From Apostichopus japonicus (lineage: Eukaryota > Echinodermata > Holothuroidea > Aspidochirotida > Stichopodidae), in NCBI RefSeq assembly GCF_037975245.1, contig NC_092577.1, positions 28,512,398 through 28,576,397 of the forward strand: a stretch of 64,000 nt of DNA, in the 5' to 3' direction. Within the stretch, counting starts at the first letter, position 1. Each line of letters opens with the position of its first letter. Below the pieces are notes generated by a model that was not told the origin of the DNA, made no database searches, and worked only from the letters and a program-made list of their open reading frames with translations. A program made the translations under genes and the position numbers. This document shows, one piece after another, positions 1 through 13,762 of the stretch.

Positions 1-2890
1 GTAACCGAAATTCCGGTTTGGGAGTGACTCAATTATTTTTACAGATGGAGCATCAGCATATAGGAAACACGATATGAAAATCTTTGTTATTGTTGTAATG
101 ATTTATTAGACTTAAATAACTGAGTTACATACTGGTTTGGATATCATGTTTTTCTGGTAATCAGTTCGAACCGGAACTGATGAAGGTGCATTAGCTACGG
201 ACGGAACGAACCAAAATGACCTTAATTCTGTCTTCTGCTAATCCTGTGAATCCTATTAAAACAGTGGCTGAGCTGATCGGGGATTGGAGAGAAGGACAGA
301 GTCAAAGCTTCCGTCTCACTTTTCAGTCCCTCCATGGTTTGCCTGTTCGCTATAGAAGGACGTGGACACCCGTTTTTGTTTTGGACACCTAGTTGTTGTT
401 TTTATTGTTTTGTATACAAAGAACTATCCCGTCAGGGACGTTGATAGGGTCTTATGATCGGGGCAGGGGGGGGGGGGTGATGTCATTATTCCAACTAGAA
501 CCATAATTCTCAAACTGGTTGGATTCGTAAGGAGGAGTGCCGTACCGCAAGTTCGAAATTGTCAGCAGCATTGTAACACGGAGTGGGTTGTCAATTCTCT
601 GTACCTTAAATATGCTATACCGGGTACTTAGTAACATGCTAAGGTGGTGAATCAAGCACCAATTGACCGCATTGAGACAATTTTATAGTTATTTTGTAGT
701 ATTTTCAACTTTATTATAGATTGTACAAGAATGAGTTAGAAACAAGATTTCGGTTCATTGTAAGTTCGAATTTCGTCAAATATTGTGAAAATGTAAGCCT
801 AAAATTAGAAATATTAGAAATACGGTAACCTAATGTTTATTGACTCAGATATCATATTTATCCCGTCCAGAGTGAGATCAGCTTAAAACCATGTTAAGAC
901 ATGTTGCATAGATGATATAGATAAAATTGTCATGTTATTTCATGTGTTGGACCATCGTTTTTCCAACTATTGAAGATTCAAGCCAATTAATGGGGTGGTG
1001 GGGGTGAGACATCCCACACGCCCCTGTAGCTACGTTCCTGTATCCCTCTATCCTGCGCCCCTCGCCCTCCTAATATTCTTTTCATCACTGACAAGAAGGA
1101 ATATGTATTACGCAATGACCAAAACCTATTCAAATGTGCCCCTCATATGCATCAATGTGTAGGAGAAAAATACTATAGCATATATTAATAACAGATAAAC
1201 CCGTTTTGGAAGAAGCAATTATACGGTAGCTTAGGTTTTCAATGTATTTTGTTAAACCAACGCCATTTTATATATTATAAGATAATCTCTTGTATTATCA
1301 TAATTTATTCTCTCCTTCCACCCACCCCTCACCCACCCCTATGATGTCATAAGTACATAACAGGGTCAAGATGCAAATCCCCCAAAGCTGCTGGAATCGG
1401 AATCATCCTCCCCACCCTCCAACTTTCCCGGTGAACTCCTCTCCAAGTATACTGTAGGCGGTGAGTCTAATATTTCATCCCTCTGAGAAATTTCCCAACA
1501 CCCACCCATCCAACCACCCTCCTTCCTTATTGACTTTTCAGTTAGTTGTTGACGTATATAATGTGATCATAGTTCAGGTTTATCATAAGCAGGTATATAA
1601 TTACAATCTCACTATAGAAGGTGTATAGAATAATGTACGTAAATTTTACCTATATCAGCGGTCCGCCAACTGTTAGGACCACTATCCACGATCTTTCTTG
1701 TGGACTGGGCCACGATGCACCAGAGAATCCCCACCCCCCCCCACCTCCCCTCTCAGAATAGATGTTAGAAATGCATCTAAACTAGCAATAAGAAACTAAC
1801 TCACTAACTTGAAGGTTAAAAGAAAAATACTGTGTCGATCCCGTCTTAAAGTTCCGAAATATTTAGATAAATTCCTCGATGTCTAATTGTCTATAAAAAG
1901 AATCTCTTACATTTTTCCCCACGCCACTTTTTGGGGTTGAGCCCCAAATAGTTTGCGAACCGTCACTTTATATATGCTAAATATAAAGCCTGCTTACCGA
2001 TTTAGTATATATAGGCCTATTAGATACCAAACCGTACGTTAGTATAGTTCACAACACCCGTCTTGTATATAATTTATGAAATTGCCACTCTCCCCCCCCC
2101 CCCAAACTAAAAATAAGGTCAAATTGGGATGTGACTCTGTTATCATTTTGCTGAGACAAAAGAAGCGTCGTCCTGGGCCATTATAGGCCCCAATATTCTG
2201 CGATGTCACTTTATAATCGGACCAATAATACTTGCACTGTATGGCACGTGTCTCTATATAGAATTATATACCCAACGATGTATAACCGGATAATATGTAA
2301 GTTAATATTACCTTGTTCGACGTTTGACCAATCTGTTTCTTCAATCAAATCTTGACTTGATTAATTCTATATCTGTCTATCATATTTGTATTGTATCCCC
2401 TCGATAGTTTCCGTAAGAGATGATTGCACTTTTAACGAATCCCCAAAAAAAGTTTTCAAATCGTGCTATGAGTAGGCTACCATGAATAACATAAACACAT
2501 AAAAACCTTGTATAGAGGGAACCAGAAAAGACATTGTACTGACGGATGGCTTTAGTTAATTGCAAAATAAATAATTAGTTGTAATATATTACCTCTATAG
2601 GTAATCTACCCATCATAGTAATAATTGTAATACGCTGTGATACGCATTTCATTAACGAGAAAATCCAAGAGTCCCATCATTATTTCGGTCATTTATTTCG
2701 GTCTCAATTGGACTTCATTTTTCTCCAGAAACTTACAAAAAACACACACATGTATTTGGAACAAGTGGATGTACAGACATTTCTTGAAAAAAACTAAATT
2801 CTTTAGAAAGCCGGAATCGCCTTAACAAATAAGGTCATACGCTATAAGAAAGAAAAATCTCACTGCCCATAATCCCCCCCCCCTACTCCC
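1..2890. other. Intergenic, no gene seen
   Basis: AT-rich non-coding sequence. Short open frames at 452-655, 2380-2565 and 2637-2825 have no recognisable domain or splice context. The stretch contains several poly-C or poly-G runs of 8-11 bases (about 464, 1733, 2093, 2874), a feature repeated throughout the window. Confidence 0.6.
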
Positions 2891-3255
2891 CAGTGGCGGA
2901 GATAGGGGTATTGGTCAGGGGGCGCTTTCGACACTGTCTAAGCGGAGCGCCACCACAGGTTGGCGCGGCGCGTACAGGAATATTTTGAGTAAAGATGCTC
3001 CCTAGATCGCCAGAAATGACCCTTTCCGGGCCTTGCTAATTTGCAGAGAAACGAAGAATAAATATAGGTGTCACCGCCAACAAAATGTGACAAATGTCAA
3101 TTGGAATATGAGAGCGCAATAAAAAAAAATCAATATTAGCAAATAAGTAAAAGGTTTTAAAAAGCTGAAAAGGGCGCCAGCAGTCCATTGGAGTCCGTCA
3201 GGGGGGGGGTGGGATGGGGGCGTCCGCCCCTGACTGTATGGGCGCTCCACCACTG
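2891..3255. mobile_element. Small non-autonomous element with CAGTGGCGGAG-like ends
   Basis: The stretch begins CAGTGGCGGAG and ends CTCCACCACTG, an imperfect terminal inverted repeat. It carries the recurrent GCGCC module (CTAAGCGGAGCGCCACCA followed by a GGTTGGCGC hairpin arm) found about ten more times in this window. The same end sequence recurs at 34913 and, reversed, at 31384 and 36853. No clear target duplication is visible, so the exact limits are uncertain. There is no coding capacity. Confidence 0.5.
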
Positions 3256-5227
3256 CTATTTCCCGCTGGCGATAGAAAAATATCCAATAACGTGTCCATT
3301 GTTATGAACAGTTTGTAGGCCTACTAAAACGTCTACTCGACAACTAAAATTAGTACAACAAGTGTTAGTTCACATTTTAAACAAATTAAAGAAAGAAAAA
3401 AGTATGAGTCATACTCAGTAGCTTCCTAAAGAGGGGAAATCAACATGTGAAATGTAAGCGGCTGTGTTGGTTAATGACTTTATGTTGAAATGTATATCTA
3501 ATAGAAGCAGTCTAGATATAGCTCCCACTAGTTCACATGTTTTTGATCTTTATCGAGGATGGTTTATTAATAACAATGTTTTTAAAAAGGTATTCTGGTA
3601 GCTAAAGTTGCCACAACCTCAAATCAATTTTGTATGGTAAAGATGTTACCCTGCCCCCACCCCACCCCACCACCTACGACTGTGATCGAAGTTTTGGGGA
3701 TACATCTAGACAGGCAAAGTAGCAATTCAGCTGAAATTTCTTGTTGTATTTCTTTACAATATTTTACTCATATATCCATCGAGCCAAATAATATTTCTAC
3801 AGGGATGTATACATATTGATAAAATTTGAGCTACAGAGAACATTGTCAGCTATAAGGAAATGTTTCAAATGTATTTAGTTTTCAAGGATAAATCATGAAG
3901 AGGATTATAGGGAAGTAAAGGTCTTTATTAAATATCTCCCATCATGATGACGTCATCAACCACTATCCACTCCATGAGAGACTTTTGACTAGGTTAGCCA
4001 GTGAAAATAGTTTACATTGATTCAGCCAAATCACGAGCTAGGAACAACTACATATTGAAATGGGGGTTTCAACTAACAGTGGAATATCTTCTTATTTCAA
4101 ACTATAAGGTCTCATTGCCTGCCATCGGAAATATCCCTTTAACTACAAACAATGGGGCGTAGATATAACTTCCTTTTAGGGGGGAGGGGGTCTTTTCTAT
4201 GGTGGTTAGGGAGAGTGGGGACAGACATGAACCATTGCTCGAGCCTATTTTATGAAGAAAAGAACAGAACAAACTTTTTCGGTGACGGGGCAGACAATCA
4301 TTTGGAGGGTCTAAGCTCCATGACATTCCTAGCATACACTATACTGTTTAAAGATATATCATTCGCGCATAGTTAGGTTTATTTGTACGGGGGGAAAAAA
4401 TAGATTAGGCAACAACATTTCCATAGACAATGGTGCAGACCGTCTGTGAAACCACGGTTTAGTGCTGTACAATATTTAGTGACCGCAGTTACACCACAGA
4501 CAGTTGAACAATTATCTGTGCAACCATTTGACGAATCAAATTGGCATGGGGGTTATGTTTACTTATCACAGTTTACGCATGTGACCATAAAAAAAACGCT
4601 AGCTTAAACTTATAGGTTTATCGATAGAAATATATATCACATCCGTGAGTATATTAACTGATAATGTATGAACCATGCAAGGTCGGTCAAACTGTATTGC
4701 TGATGTCACTAAAAGTGACCGCAATGAGCATTTTATTGGGCTATCTCTGACTGGTTCTACTCAAGAATAAATTACTTTCTTACTCGAAACCTTAATACAC
4801 CCGGCCACAGTACGGTCATGAACTATTCCGGAAACTAATAACGTTTAACTCTGCCGGCGAGCGAGAGCGGTTAGTCTGGCTTAGTAAAGTAATAAACATG
4901 GACTCCCTTGTTTTGTCTAGGAACTGACACATTATAAAGCGATAAGTCTATACTATGAAGTTAACAGTGAGTCTATAGTTAAGAGGTATTGTATAAACAT
5001 GTAGTATACATATGAATAAATAGCCCTTACCAAAATCACTTGTATGGTTATATATTGAGCAGGTTGAGTACAGGAGGTATGTCTTTATAAGATATGCACG
5101 CTACACACACACTCAGGCTAAATGGTTTTAATAAAGACTTTTTTTTTGGCCATATTGTAACAAGCATATGCGTCTTAACATATGGCTATTTTTTCTTTAT
5201 CTTTTCGTGGACGATTTCTGCCTCATT
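3256..5227. other. Intergenic, no gene seen
   Basis: Non-coding. Opposite-strand open frames overlap at 4102-4376, but neither resembles a known protein or has splice support. Confidence 0.55.
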
Positions 5228-5552
5228 AAGCCGTATATCCCATTCCGTATATATCCCACGCAGTATATCCCATTCCGTATATCCCATTCCGTATATCCTA
5301 TGCCGTATATCCCATTCCGTATATCCCACGCAGTATATCCCATGCAGTATATCCCATGCAGTTTATCCCATGCCGCATATATTATGCCGTATATCCATGC
5401 CGTATATCCTTTGATGTATATCCTATGCAGTAAATCCCATGCAGTTTATCCCATGCCGTATATATTATGCCGTATATCCTTTGATGTATATCATATGCAG
5501 TATATCCTATGCATATTCCATGCCGTATATCCTTTGCTGTATATCCCAAGTT
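5228..5552 (+). repeat. 14-bp minisatellite
   Basis: Tandem repeat of a 14-base unit, consensus CGTATATCCCATGC, with point variants (CATTC, CACGCAG, TTTGATG). About 22 copies; several are shortened or lengthened by a base or two toward the right end. The Tyr/Ile/Pro/Ser-rich open frames over it are a by-product of the repeat and are not annotated. Confidence 0.9.
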
Positions 5553-7352
5553 GTTCATCAACCAATTTTATTACCTGTATATGTAATTTGTTGATTCGAA
5601 AACAGAAGAAGAAACTTGGGGAAGAGAATGCATGGAATGATATGTTGCTCAATTTGGGATGAGGGGATATGCTATATGCCACTATTTCGAAAGGGAGATT
5701 TTAGCCCAATGTGAGACAAACCTTTTCTCGGGATCGTGTTTGACATCTTCGTTCGTCGGTTTAAATCCATATATACCGTTGTCCCCTGGTACCTCTGTAC
5801 CAGGAACAGGAGTGCAGCCCAAAGCGACATCACGGGAACAGTTTAAAATGATAAAAATCACCACAGAGATCCGATAATACATGATGACGGAAGTGTTATA
5901 ACTACCATGCATGCGCAACGGGCCTACTCAGGGCGTAAAAGTTAGTCCAACAGTTAGTCGTTAACTTTAAGACAATTGATAAATATTGTTCCATTCACAA
6001 CAATAAATACAGCAAAGAAATTGTTATGCAACAATGGATTCACTGTTTACATAAACAGTATATTTGATTACACTCTGGCATGGTTTTAATGAAAAAGGTT
6101 CTCAAAATGTTATTGTACCAGTTCCACGGAATAAAAAAAAGAATAGAAATTATAGCAATTAGTTTTGTTTTCAAATGCAAAACAGGAATTGCATTGTTTA
6201 AAGTGTTATATCAGTCTTCCATACCATCTGGTGTGTTTATCACTGATAAAATGCACGGTAGTTTTTTCAATAATTTCCCCAATTTATCTGTGAAAATTCA
6301 CACCATTTTGAGTTCAGATAAATAGTGTTAGGTCTTCACCTGAAGGTTAAAGTTAAAATGGTGCCATCTAAGTATGATAATTCTATAGCTAACATAAACG
6401 ACTATGATATGATGAGTGACATCTCTGGAATAAAATTAGCAACAATAAACGATACTAGTTCGTCTGTACCGTAGCACATGCAATTAGCATTACAAAGCAC
6501 ACCATCACTTAATTCCATCTTATTATTTTACTTAAGTTTGGAGTTGTATTCCAGATACAGATTTTTATATTACAGATACACTTTTGTACGGTACGGTCGT
6601 ACACTTCAGGCAAGATCGCATTGCGTTCACTGAAAACAAAACACAGTCTTGTGGGGAAGGTCTTCTTTTTGGTTTTCTATAATTAAGATTGTTTAGATGC
6701 AAAATAGTGCTATAATATTGTAACCATATCAATGTATTTGCTGGTATTTGAAAAAGTCAGTGTCAACGTCCTCTGCAACACGAAATACTATTTTCTACCA
6801 AGCTGATTTTCGTGCGCGCGCAACCGTCATAAAAGTTCGATTAAACACCGAATAAGGAAAACAAGACAGTGATTCAAAAGTCTATTTTCTCGGGTCTTCT
6901 AACTTGGCTTTGGATACCATAAGATGAATTTTTCAGCTACACGCAATGACTCTCATCATAATCGGTCAAAACAGAGTGTCAATCGTTAAGACTACTACAT
7001 GTAGTAGTGCTACTTCTGGCCCCCGCACACTGACCAACTGATCAGCGCCAGCGGATACTCATAGCTGGTACAGCAACTACTGTCCCACAACCGTGCATCA
7101 GTAATTACTATTTTGTTTTCGTAACACGGTAACATGTGTTACCGGACAGTACAGTACGTAAAGTTACTGTACCGGTTATGAGTATCGGGTGTAAGCGATT
7201 GTTCTTAACGACCAGAGATTAGGTCACATGCATTTTATGAACCCGTGATTGGTTATTATATTTGATAACAGTTTCAGTTTTGATGCCCACCCCCCCCCCT
7301 CCCGCACATTGCACGAATACCGTCGGGAAAATCGACATGTTCATTTGTACGA
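5553..7352. other. Intergenic, no gene seen
   Basis: Non-coding, AT-rich. The open frame at 6080-6325 is low complexity and has no recognisable motif. Confidence 0.5.
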
Positions 7353-7685
7353 CTAATGCCGACGCCACCTCAAACTGGTAAAATCATCGTAGTCTTAAAC
7401 CCAGTTGAGTTGCGTTGGGTCGTGAACAGACGTATCGTGTCCGACGGGCTTCATCTTTCTATTAATCCTCCAGTCCCCAAAGGAAGTTTATACATATTTC
7501 ATGTTTCCTTGCCTTGCCATTGTGTGGGCTGCATTAATAGCGTTTTCATAAACTACCGGTGGGCCGCGAATGAGGCCTATTGGCCGTACTCTTCCCACCT
7601 GTCGTCTGAGAATTGGACCAACTTCAATGTCCTTGAATACATTACTTGGAAAATCAGCGGTACTGCTGTACTTTTCTAAACGTGT
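7353..7685 (-). pseudogene. Possible decayed coding fragment
   Basis: Reading the minus strand from 7685 gives 65 open codons to a TAA at 7488-7490, then the same frame continues with one more in-frame stop to about 7353. The translation has a protein-like composition, including VFKDIEVGPILRRQ and NAINAAHTMARQ, but no start codon and no family I recognise. A 107-codon ATG-initiated frame lies on the plus strand over the same bases (7356-7679), so one of the two is an antisense shadow. It may be a remnant of a transposon protein or an exon of a dead gene. Confidence 0.22.
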
Positions 7686-9714
7686 TCAGGAACATTTGTT
7701 AAGCATGACAGCCTAACATATTTTAGGGTCAACACCGAAGCTTAAAACTTCCGGGACCTAATCCAATTGATCTCTCTTGTGATAATTGTGGTTTCCCATG
7801 CTGACTATCTACTGTAGGAACATTACAATGAAACAATCGAGTACGTTTCCTGTTTTATCTGCAGCCTTTCCCGGTTTGTCTCTAAAGCTTCCGAAAAGTT
7901 TGCCCATCTCACAAAGTACTATTCACAATTATATACATTGCAAGTTTGAAATAAAACAAACTGGAGGCACCACTTTACACAGTTTTAACCAAATCTATGT
8001 TAATCAATTCGTTGTCACTTACCTGAACCCTACCATATCTCCACAACATGTAGGCTACCTAGCCTAACACACTTTTCAAATGCAAATCTGATTTGAATTA
8101 TTCTTTGTCACTTACCGTATACATCTATAGGCCTGGTCATGCTTGCATAGCCTTGTTCGGCTACCTAGTTTAGCCTATAGTTTGCATGCAATAGTCTATA
8201 CTCAGAATTTTCAATGCTCACTATGGTAACTGTCCAACTTAATAAACCCAGGTAGTTTAAGTGATCCATACGTATATGCCAAGTAAAATATGATCATCGC
8301 ATTAAAACGCCATTTTATTTCAGATGTATATAAGCTTTGCTAAATGTATCATACCTCGTATATAAGATACCTATACACAACAAAAACGACTTTATTTTGC
8401 TGTCTTCTATGGCTTACTTCAATTTTTCGAAGGTTTATTGTGACGAAACCAATTATCTGTGAAGGTTATGTCTATAAAAAGTATGTGTGTCTGGTTTAGT
8501 CATGGCTAATAGTTAAGTTTACAGAATTAATTTTGATATGACATGCAGCGTATACTATTTTCTTCAGAAATGGGAATTTCGTCATCTAGACAGGTTCACT
8601 GGGCTACTGTTAGTCTAACACGAAGAGAGATTTAGGTCAGGTCCTTAGCAGGTACAAAAAACTATTTGGCAATCATATAAACTCACTGCATTAAAATAAC
8701 ATGTTCGAGATGGCCTTGTAGATTTATTAGGCATAAATGCTGTTGATTGACATCTACTGGATGGATAGATGCATAAATCGCAGGAATACTAAAATAATGA
8801 ACAGAAGTAGCTTTGTTTTCTAAAAGACAGAGTTTCAAAAGAGCATATCATGCATTCTTGGAGGGGGGGGGGGGTCTTTTCCCTCCTTAACAGACGATAT
8901 TCATTCGAAATTATAAGTCTAAACCTGGTTATAACATGTACATAAATATTTGGCATGTATCGGGTACAGACATTGTGTAATCCTGTTGAAAAGCATATCT
9001 CTTTCGAGTTAAAAATTCAGCAGATTGATAAAAGAATAAAATCAATAAAACAACAGGTGTTTGGGCAAATATTAAACACCTTAAAATAATAACTAATCAA
9101 TTACTGAAGGTTATTTTCTACTGTTCAGTTGCATCGAGACTTCTTAGAAAGCATGTTTAAAAAACAAGTGAGAAATCAATACGACACAAAAATAAATGAA
9201 TATAACATGCATGCTTAAATATTGACAGTATTGACTCCAAGTTTTTGCATTTTAAAAATGGCTAACAAAATGTTCAAAAGAAGTAACCTGTTATTACTAT
9301 TTGTTGTTTTTCTTCAAGTGAACTATCACCACCAATACCATTTTAACTACTTTCAATTGGATGATCACATTGTTACCTACCACGCTTTTATAGCGGAGTT
9401 TCTTAGCCTATCCTTAGTATCATCTAAGAGGTTGTAGTCCTACAACACCCCTACTGACAGTACTTATTTCATAAACTATTCAAGCTAATTAATACCAGTT
9501 AGTTGCATCGCAAGAAAATGTATATTTCGGCGAATGGCATATATTTATAAGTTGAAGAGGGAAGTTATTAGATTCTATTCATCGAGTGTGGTTTAAAAAT
9601 GCCACCAACGAGAGCAAATTGAATGCCCCCTTATCACAATTGGGTAGCTATATAAAAATACACATTCAACTGTTATTTTGTAGTGTTAGTTATTTATATC
9701 CTCATTGTATTAGA
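7686..9714. other. Intergenic, no gene seen
   Basis: Non-coding. It contains a poly-G run at about 8863-8874. Open frames at 7786-8067 and 9222-9437 show no domain, signal peptide or splice context. Confidence 0.5.
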
Positions 9715-9724
9715 CGCTTGGATG

Positions 9725-9945
9725 TTAAGCCCGCCGTACACTACCCGACTATTCACGACCCAACACGACTGCCGTTGTAACTGTATAGTTTTATACATGA
9801 ACCACCGCACGCTGTCGACTGCAAGTCGGGTAATCGCTGCATGTTCAGTGTGCTCAACTGAAACTGACGGGAACAACCCTTGATCATAGGGTCGTCGATG
9901 TAACGACGGTCGAGTCGAGTCTGGTCGGGATTAATTGGGCATTCT
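9725..9945. repeat. CGACT-rich palindromic, MITE-like stretch
   Basis: Locally GC-richer than its surroundings. It is built from repeated and inverted CGACT/AGTCG and CACGAC motifs (for example GCCGTACACTACCCGACT near the left and GGTCGAGTCGAGTCTGGTCG near the right). This arrangement is typical of small palindromic non-autonomous elements in marine invertebrate genomes. Termini and target duplication are not clear. The several overlapping open frames here follow from the palindromic composition. Confidence 0.35.
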
Positions 9946-11344
9946 TTAAAATGAATGCATTTTTCAAAAGTCATGATTGGGTAAAATCAACGTCCAATGA
10001 TCGTCATCCAAACCATGAACTATATCGTATGTTCTGTGTACTGTGGTAGGACAAGCCGGTTGGAAACTCTCTAGTCTGACGAAGTAATTGACAAGTCTTT
10101 CATTCATTTTGCTATTTGAAAATGTAATCATTACGAACGGTGAAGCGCATCCGAGCGACGAACTGTGTAAACTTAAATGGAGTCATTAATTCCTTGTGAC
10201 TCAACGTTCATTCAAAATTGCAAAAAATCTTTTCTAAACGATCTTAGTTAGATCATAATTAGAAGTTAGAGAACCTGGCGTTCGAACTCATAGCAGAAAC
10301 TTTCTCAGAGGCGAACTTCGTCTGTTAAAATATTCAGCTTAGGATCGAAATGTCGAGAGCTCTAAATTTTGGTTTAATATATAATTACCTCCACAGTCTT
10401 TTATCAGTTTCATGAGCACTTATTTAACAGTTTTCTCCATAAATTGCTTTCCGTGATTGATTTACTTAATCCCTATTATACATGTTCAAGGCTATAGAGT
10501 AAATTTAAAATTACTTGATCCGAAAATTAATGAATTATGCGAGATTTTATTAGTCTTGGTTCGGTGCACAAGTTAAGTATATTTTCTTTATCTCAACTAT
10601 TCCAAAATACACTGTTGTACTTTATGTAGAATGGTAATGATGGAAATGTCTGTTGTTCGAGAACAAGAAAAAAAATGTCTAAGCGATAGTTGATAAGTAT
10701 CCCAGCTGTGCCCTTCAAAGAGAGATAAATTCCATTTAACGATGTACAAAAAGCTCATATTACGATGAAACACAATCTTCAACTTATATAACGTTACAGC
10801 TAGTGAAATGGTATTAAAGACAAAGTATTGGGTGTTACTACACAGCAAAAAAAACCTTTCCTACTTTGATTTCTATATTTCCTATACATATAAGTTCTGT
10901 GTAACTGATCCCTCTTGAAATCCTGACAAAATGAGGTAAAAACACGAGACTGATAGTAGAGCAGGTACCCTTCTCCTACCCCGCCCCCTTCTGACGTATG
11001 AATCGGTCCATAATAGAGGTTCAAAACCGGTAAGGTAGGTCGTAATTCCATTGTTACACATATATTTTCTTCGCGACACAAATGGACCTGCAGGCAAACT
11101 TGTGATCATTTTGCAGTCAGTAAATTACTACGTAAATTGAACACAAAGATTGCGAGTAGTCCTCTGGTATTGCTACTATATAAAGCTACACCCCTCCCGC
11201 CCACCACACCCCAACAGAATTCCTGTCTCGTGGTAGTTCTTTTTTATACTTTTAAGTCGCACATTACTGTCAAAGTGATATCATGACTTGGTGTTTCTTG
11301 TCCGTCTTTAGATGACAACATAATGAGAAGAAAGGGAACTACTG
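9946..11344. other. Intergenic, no gene seen
   Basis: Non-coding. Minus-strand frames at 10597-10848 and 10800-11109 overlap one another and lack recognisable features. Confidence 0.5.
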
Positions 11345-12490
11345 CAGTGTGTAAGAATGAATATCAGTATCATCACAAATACTACAGCATTGAAAGAATG
11401 AATATCAGTATCATCACAAGTACTACAGTATTGTAAGAATGAATATCTGTGTCAACAGAAATGCTACAGTATTGTAAGAATGAATATCAGTGTTATCATA
11501 AATACTACAGTATTGTAAGATAGAATATCAGTGTTATTAGAAATGCTACAGTATTGTAAGAATGAATATCAGTGTTATCATAAATACTACAGAATTGTAA
11601 GAATGAATATCAGTGTCATCAGAAATGCTACAGTATTGTAAGAATGAATATCAGTGTCATCAGAAATGCTACAGTATTGTAAGAATGAATATCAGTGTCA
11701 TCAGAAATGCTACAGTATTGTAAGAATGAATATCAGTGTCATCAAAAATACTACAGTATTGTAAGAATGTCAGTGTCAACAGAAATGCTACAGTATTGTA
11801 AGAATGAATATCAGTGTTATCAGAAATACTACAGTGTTGTAAGAATGAATATCAGTGTCATCAGAAATACTACAGTATTGTAAGAATGAATATCAGTGTC
11901 ATCAGAAATAATAATTTATTGTAAGAATGAATATCAGTGTTATCAGAAATACTATTGTAAGAATGAATATCAGTGTCATCAGAAATGCTACAGTATTGCA
12001 AGAATGAATATCGGTGTCAGCAGTAATACTACAGTAATGTAAGAATGAATATCAGTGTCATCAGAAATACTAAAGTATTGTAAGAATGAATATCAGTGTC
12101 ATCACAAGTACTACAGTATTGTAAGAATGAATATCTGTGTCAACAGAAATGCTACAGTATTGTAAGAATGAATATCAGTGTTATCATATATACTACAGTA
12201 TTGTAAGATAGAATATCAGTGTTATCAGAAATGCTACAGTATTGTAAGAATGAATATCAGTGTTATCATAAATACTACAGTATTGTAAGAATGAATATCA
12301 GTGTCATCAGAAATACTTCAGTATTGCAAGAATGAATATCAGTGTCATCAGTAATACTACAGTATTGTAAGAATGAATATCAGTGTCAACAGAAATACTA
12401 CAGTATTGTAAGAATGAAGATCAGTGTTATCATAAATACTACAGTATTTTAAGAACAAATATCAGTTTAAACAGACATACTACAGTATTG
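11345..12490 (+). repeat. 41-bp minisatellite array, about 28 copies
   Basis: Tandem array of a 41-base unit that can be read as GAATGAATATCAGTGTCATC followed by AGAAATGCTACAGTATTGTAA. Most copies differ at a few positions (CATC/TTATC/CAAC; GCTAC/ACTAC; AGAAA/ATAAA). A few are shortened, near 11765 and 11940. An ordered block of about five variant units near 11400-11590 recurs in the same order near 12090-12290, so part of the array was duplicated as a block. The 62-codon frame at 11695-11883 is a repeat by-product. Confidence 0.95.
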
Positions 12491-13586
12491 TTCTTTGGTA
12501 AAATATATATATATAGAAATATTTATTAAAAATATCAAATAAAAGTTCATTAATGTCAATTTTGATCCAGTTTAGAGAGATATTATTCCCTACGAAAAGG
12601 CAGACTTACTCTTTACTCGTGCAATATAATTCATTAAACTTTTAAAATTTTATATTTGTTTTTTGTTAAAGCCCAGACTCATTACGATGACAACGCTAAG
12701 CCTAATAGATTTTGCTTTTGACATCCAAACTAACTGAAAAGTAAACAAATATAGTTATAAACATTATGCGTGTTGGGTTGGTGTGTGGGTGGATATAAGT
12801 GTTAATGTATTGTTCTCTCTATTTACTTATGGTAGCGCTCTACTAGACAAGCCCTCTGGATTTTTTGGAGTGCTTCCTTTCACAATTTTCCCTGTTGTTG
12901 ATATATTTTGTCACTTAGTTAACTTCCCTGTATTTATATTGTGAAGAAACAAATAAATGAGTGAATGAATGAATGCATATATAGACGGTATAAAGTTATC
13001 TTCACCGTGTAGAGTATCAGCAATAGCTTCGACCGACTACAGTATTGAGGACTTCAGGCAGTGGCGTGCGCAAAGGGGGCCGGGCGTGGCAGGGGCAAAT
13101 GTCCCTCCCACCCCAAGGATTAATTTTTTTACCCACACTAAAACAATAAAATCTTGTAGTCCTTAAATGTGGTTTGCATCTAAATCTTCCTTACTCAAAC
13201 AAAATAGGCACAAAAACAAAACAAAAATCTCAAATTATGAGGGGCAGGGAATCACACCACCCCCCCCCTTCCCCACAAGAAAATTCGAGTTCTGACTATA
13301 CGGGCCTGCTGTATGGACATTGAAACCTTTACCGGAAGTCTCTTGACTTACCCTAAAGTAGTATATCGTATTATGGTACATAACACACAACATGTCAGTA
13401 CACTATCCTTGGACTCATTCAATGTCTCTATGCACACTGTACTTCATACTAAACTAGATAATATCGCATACTCCCTGTACAGACAAATCAAGACCATTAC
13501 CAGAATATATAGTCCGTATATATTATACTGTAGTTATAGTTAACTGATATACTACACACTATATATGCACATGTCGTAAAACTAAC
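12491..13586. other. Intergenic, with a degraded CAGTGGCG repeat end
   Basis: No gene seen. At about 13059 a CAGTGGCGTGCGC motif is followed by G-rich then C-rich runs up to about 13270. It resembles one end of the short elements with CAGTGGCG termini seen elsewhere in the window. Its partner end was not found. Confidence 0.4.
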
Positions 13587-13762
13587 CTTTGTAGTAGTAT
13601 ACTTTTGTCTTTATGTGTCTCCACAGGCAATGCAGATCTAACGAAGGATCCAATCGACCCCGGCGCTCCTTCATAGTCAACTGAACATTTACGAAACTCA
13701 CAGGCCATTGCCATCCAAATTAAGCTCGCCAAGAATCCGAAAACTAATTGATAATTCTTCAT
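13587..13762 (-). CDS. First coding exon of a small secreted peptide (divergent family member)
   Basis: ATG at 13762-13760 opens 58 codons plus two bases, ending at a GTTAGT splice donor (13586-13581), so the exon is phase 2. It begins MKNYQLVFGFLASLIW, a typical signal peptide with a basic start and hydrophobic core. A likely cleavage before the Cys in AMACEFRKC follows. The mature part has two cysteines and an EGAPGSIGSF stretch that lines up loosely with GPPGWDGTY of the exon at 50.6 kb. Length, signal peptide ending in AC, and donor phase match the three other exons of this family in the window (19.8, 21.9, 50.6 kb), all on the minus strand. Function is unknown and downstream exons were not identified. 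Membership rests on architecture more than on sequence. Confidence 0.5.

Noticed and set aside
5094-5662. Two overlapping frames rich in Tyr, Ile, Pro and Ser
   Set aside because: A 14-bp repeat without stop codons gives open frames in more than one register; there is no gene evidence.
11345-12490. CRISPR-like array
   Set aside because: The 41-bp units are contiguous with no unique spacers, and the context is eukaryotic.
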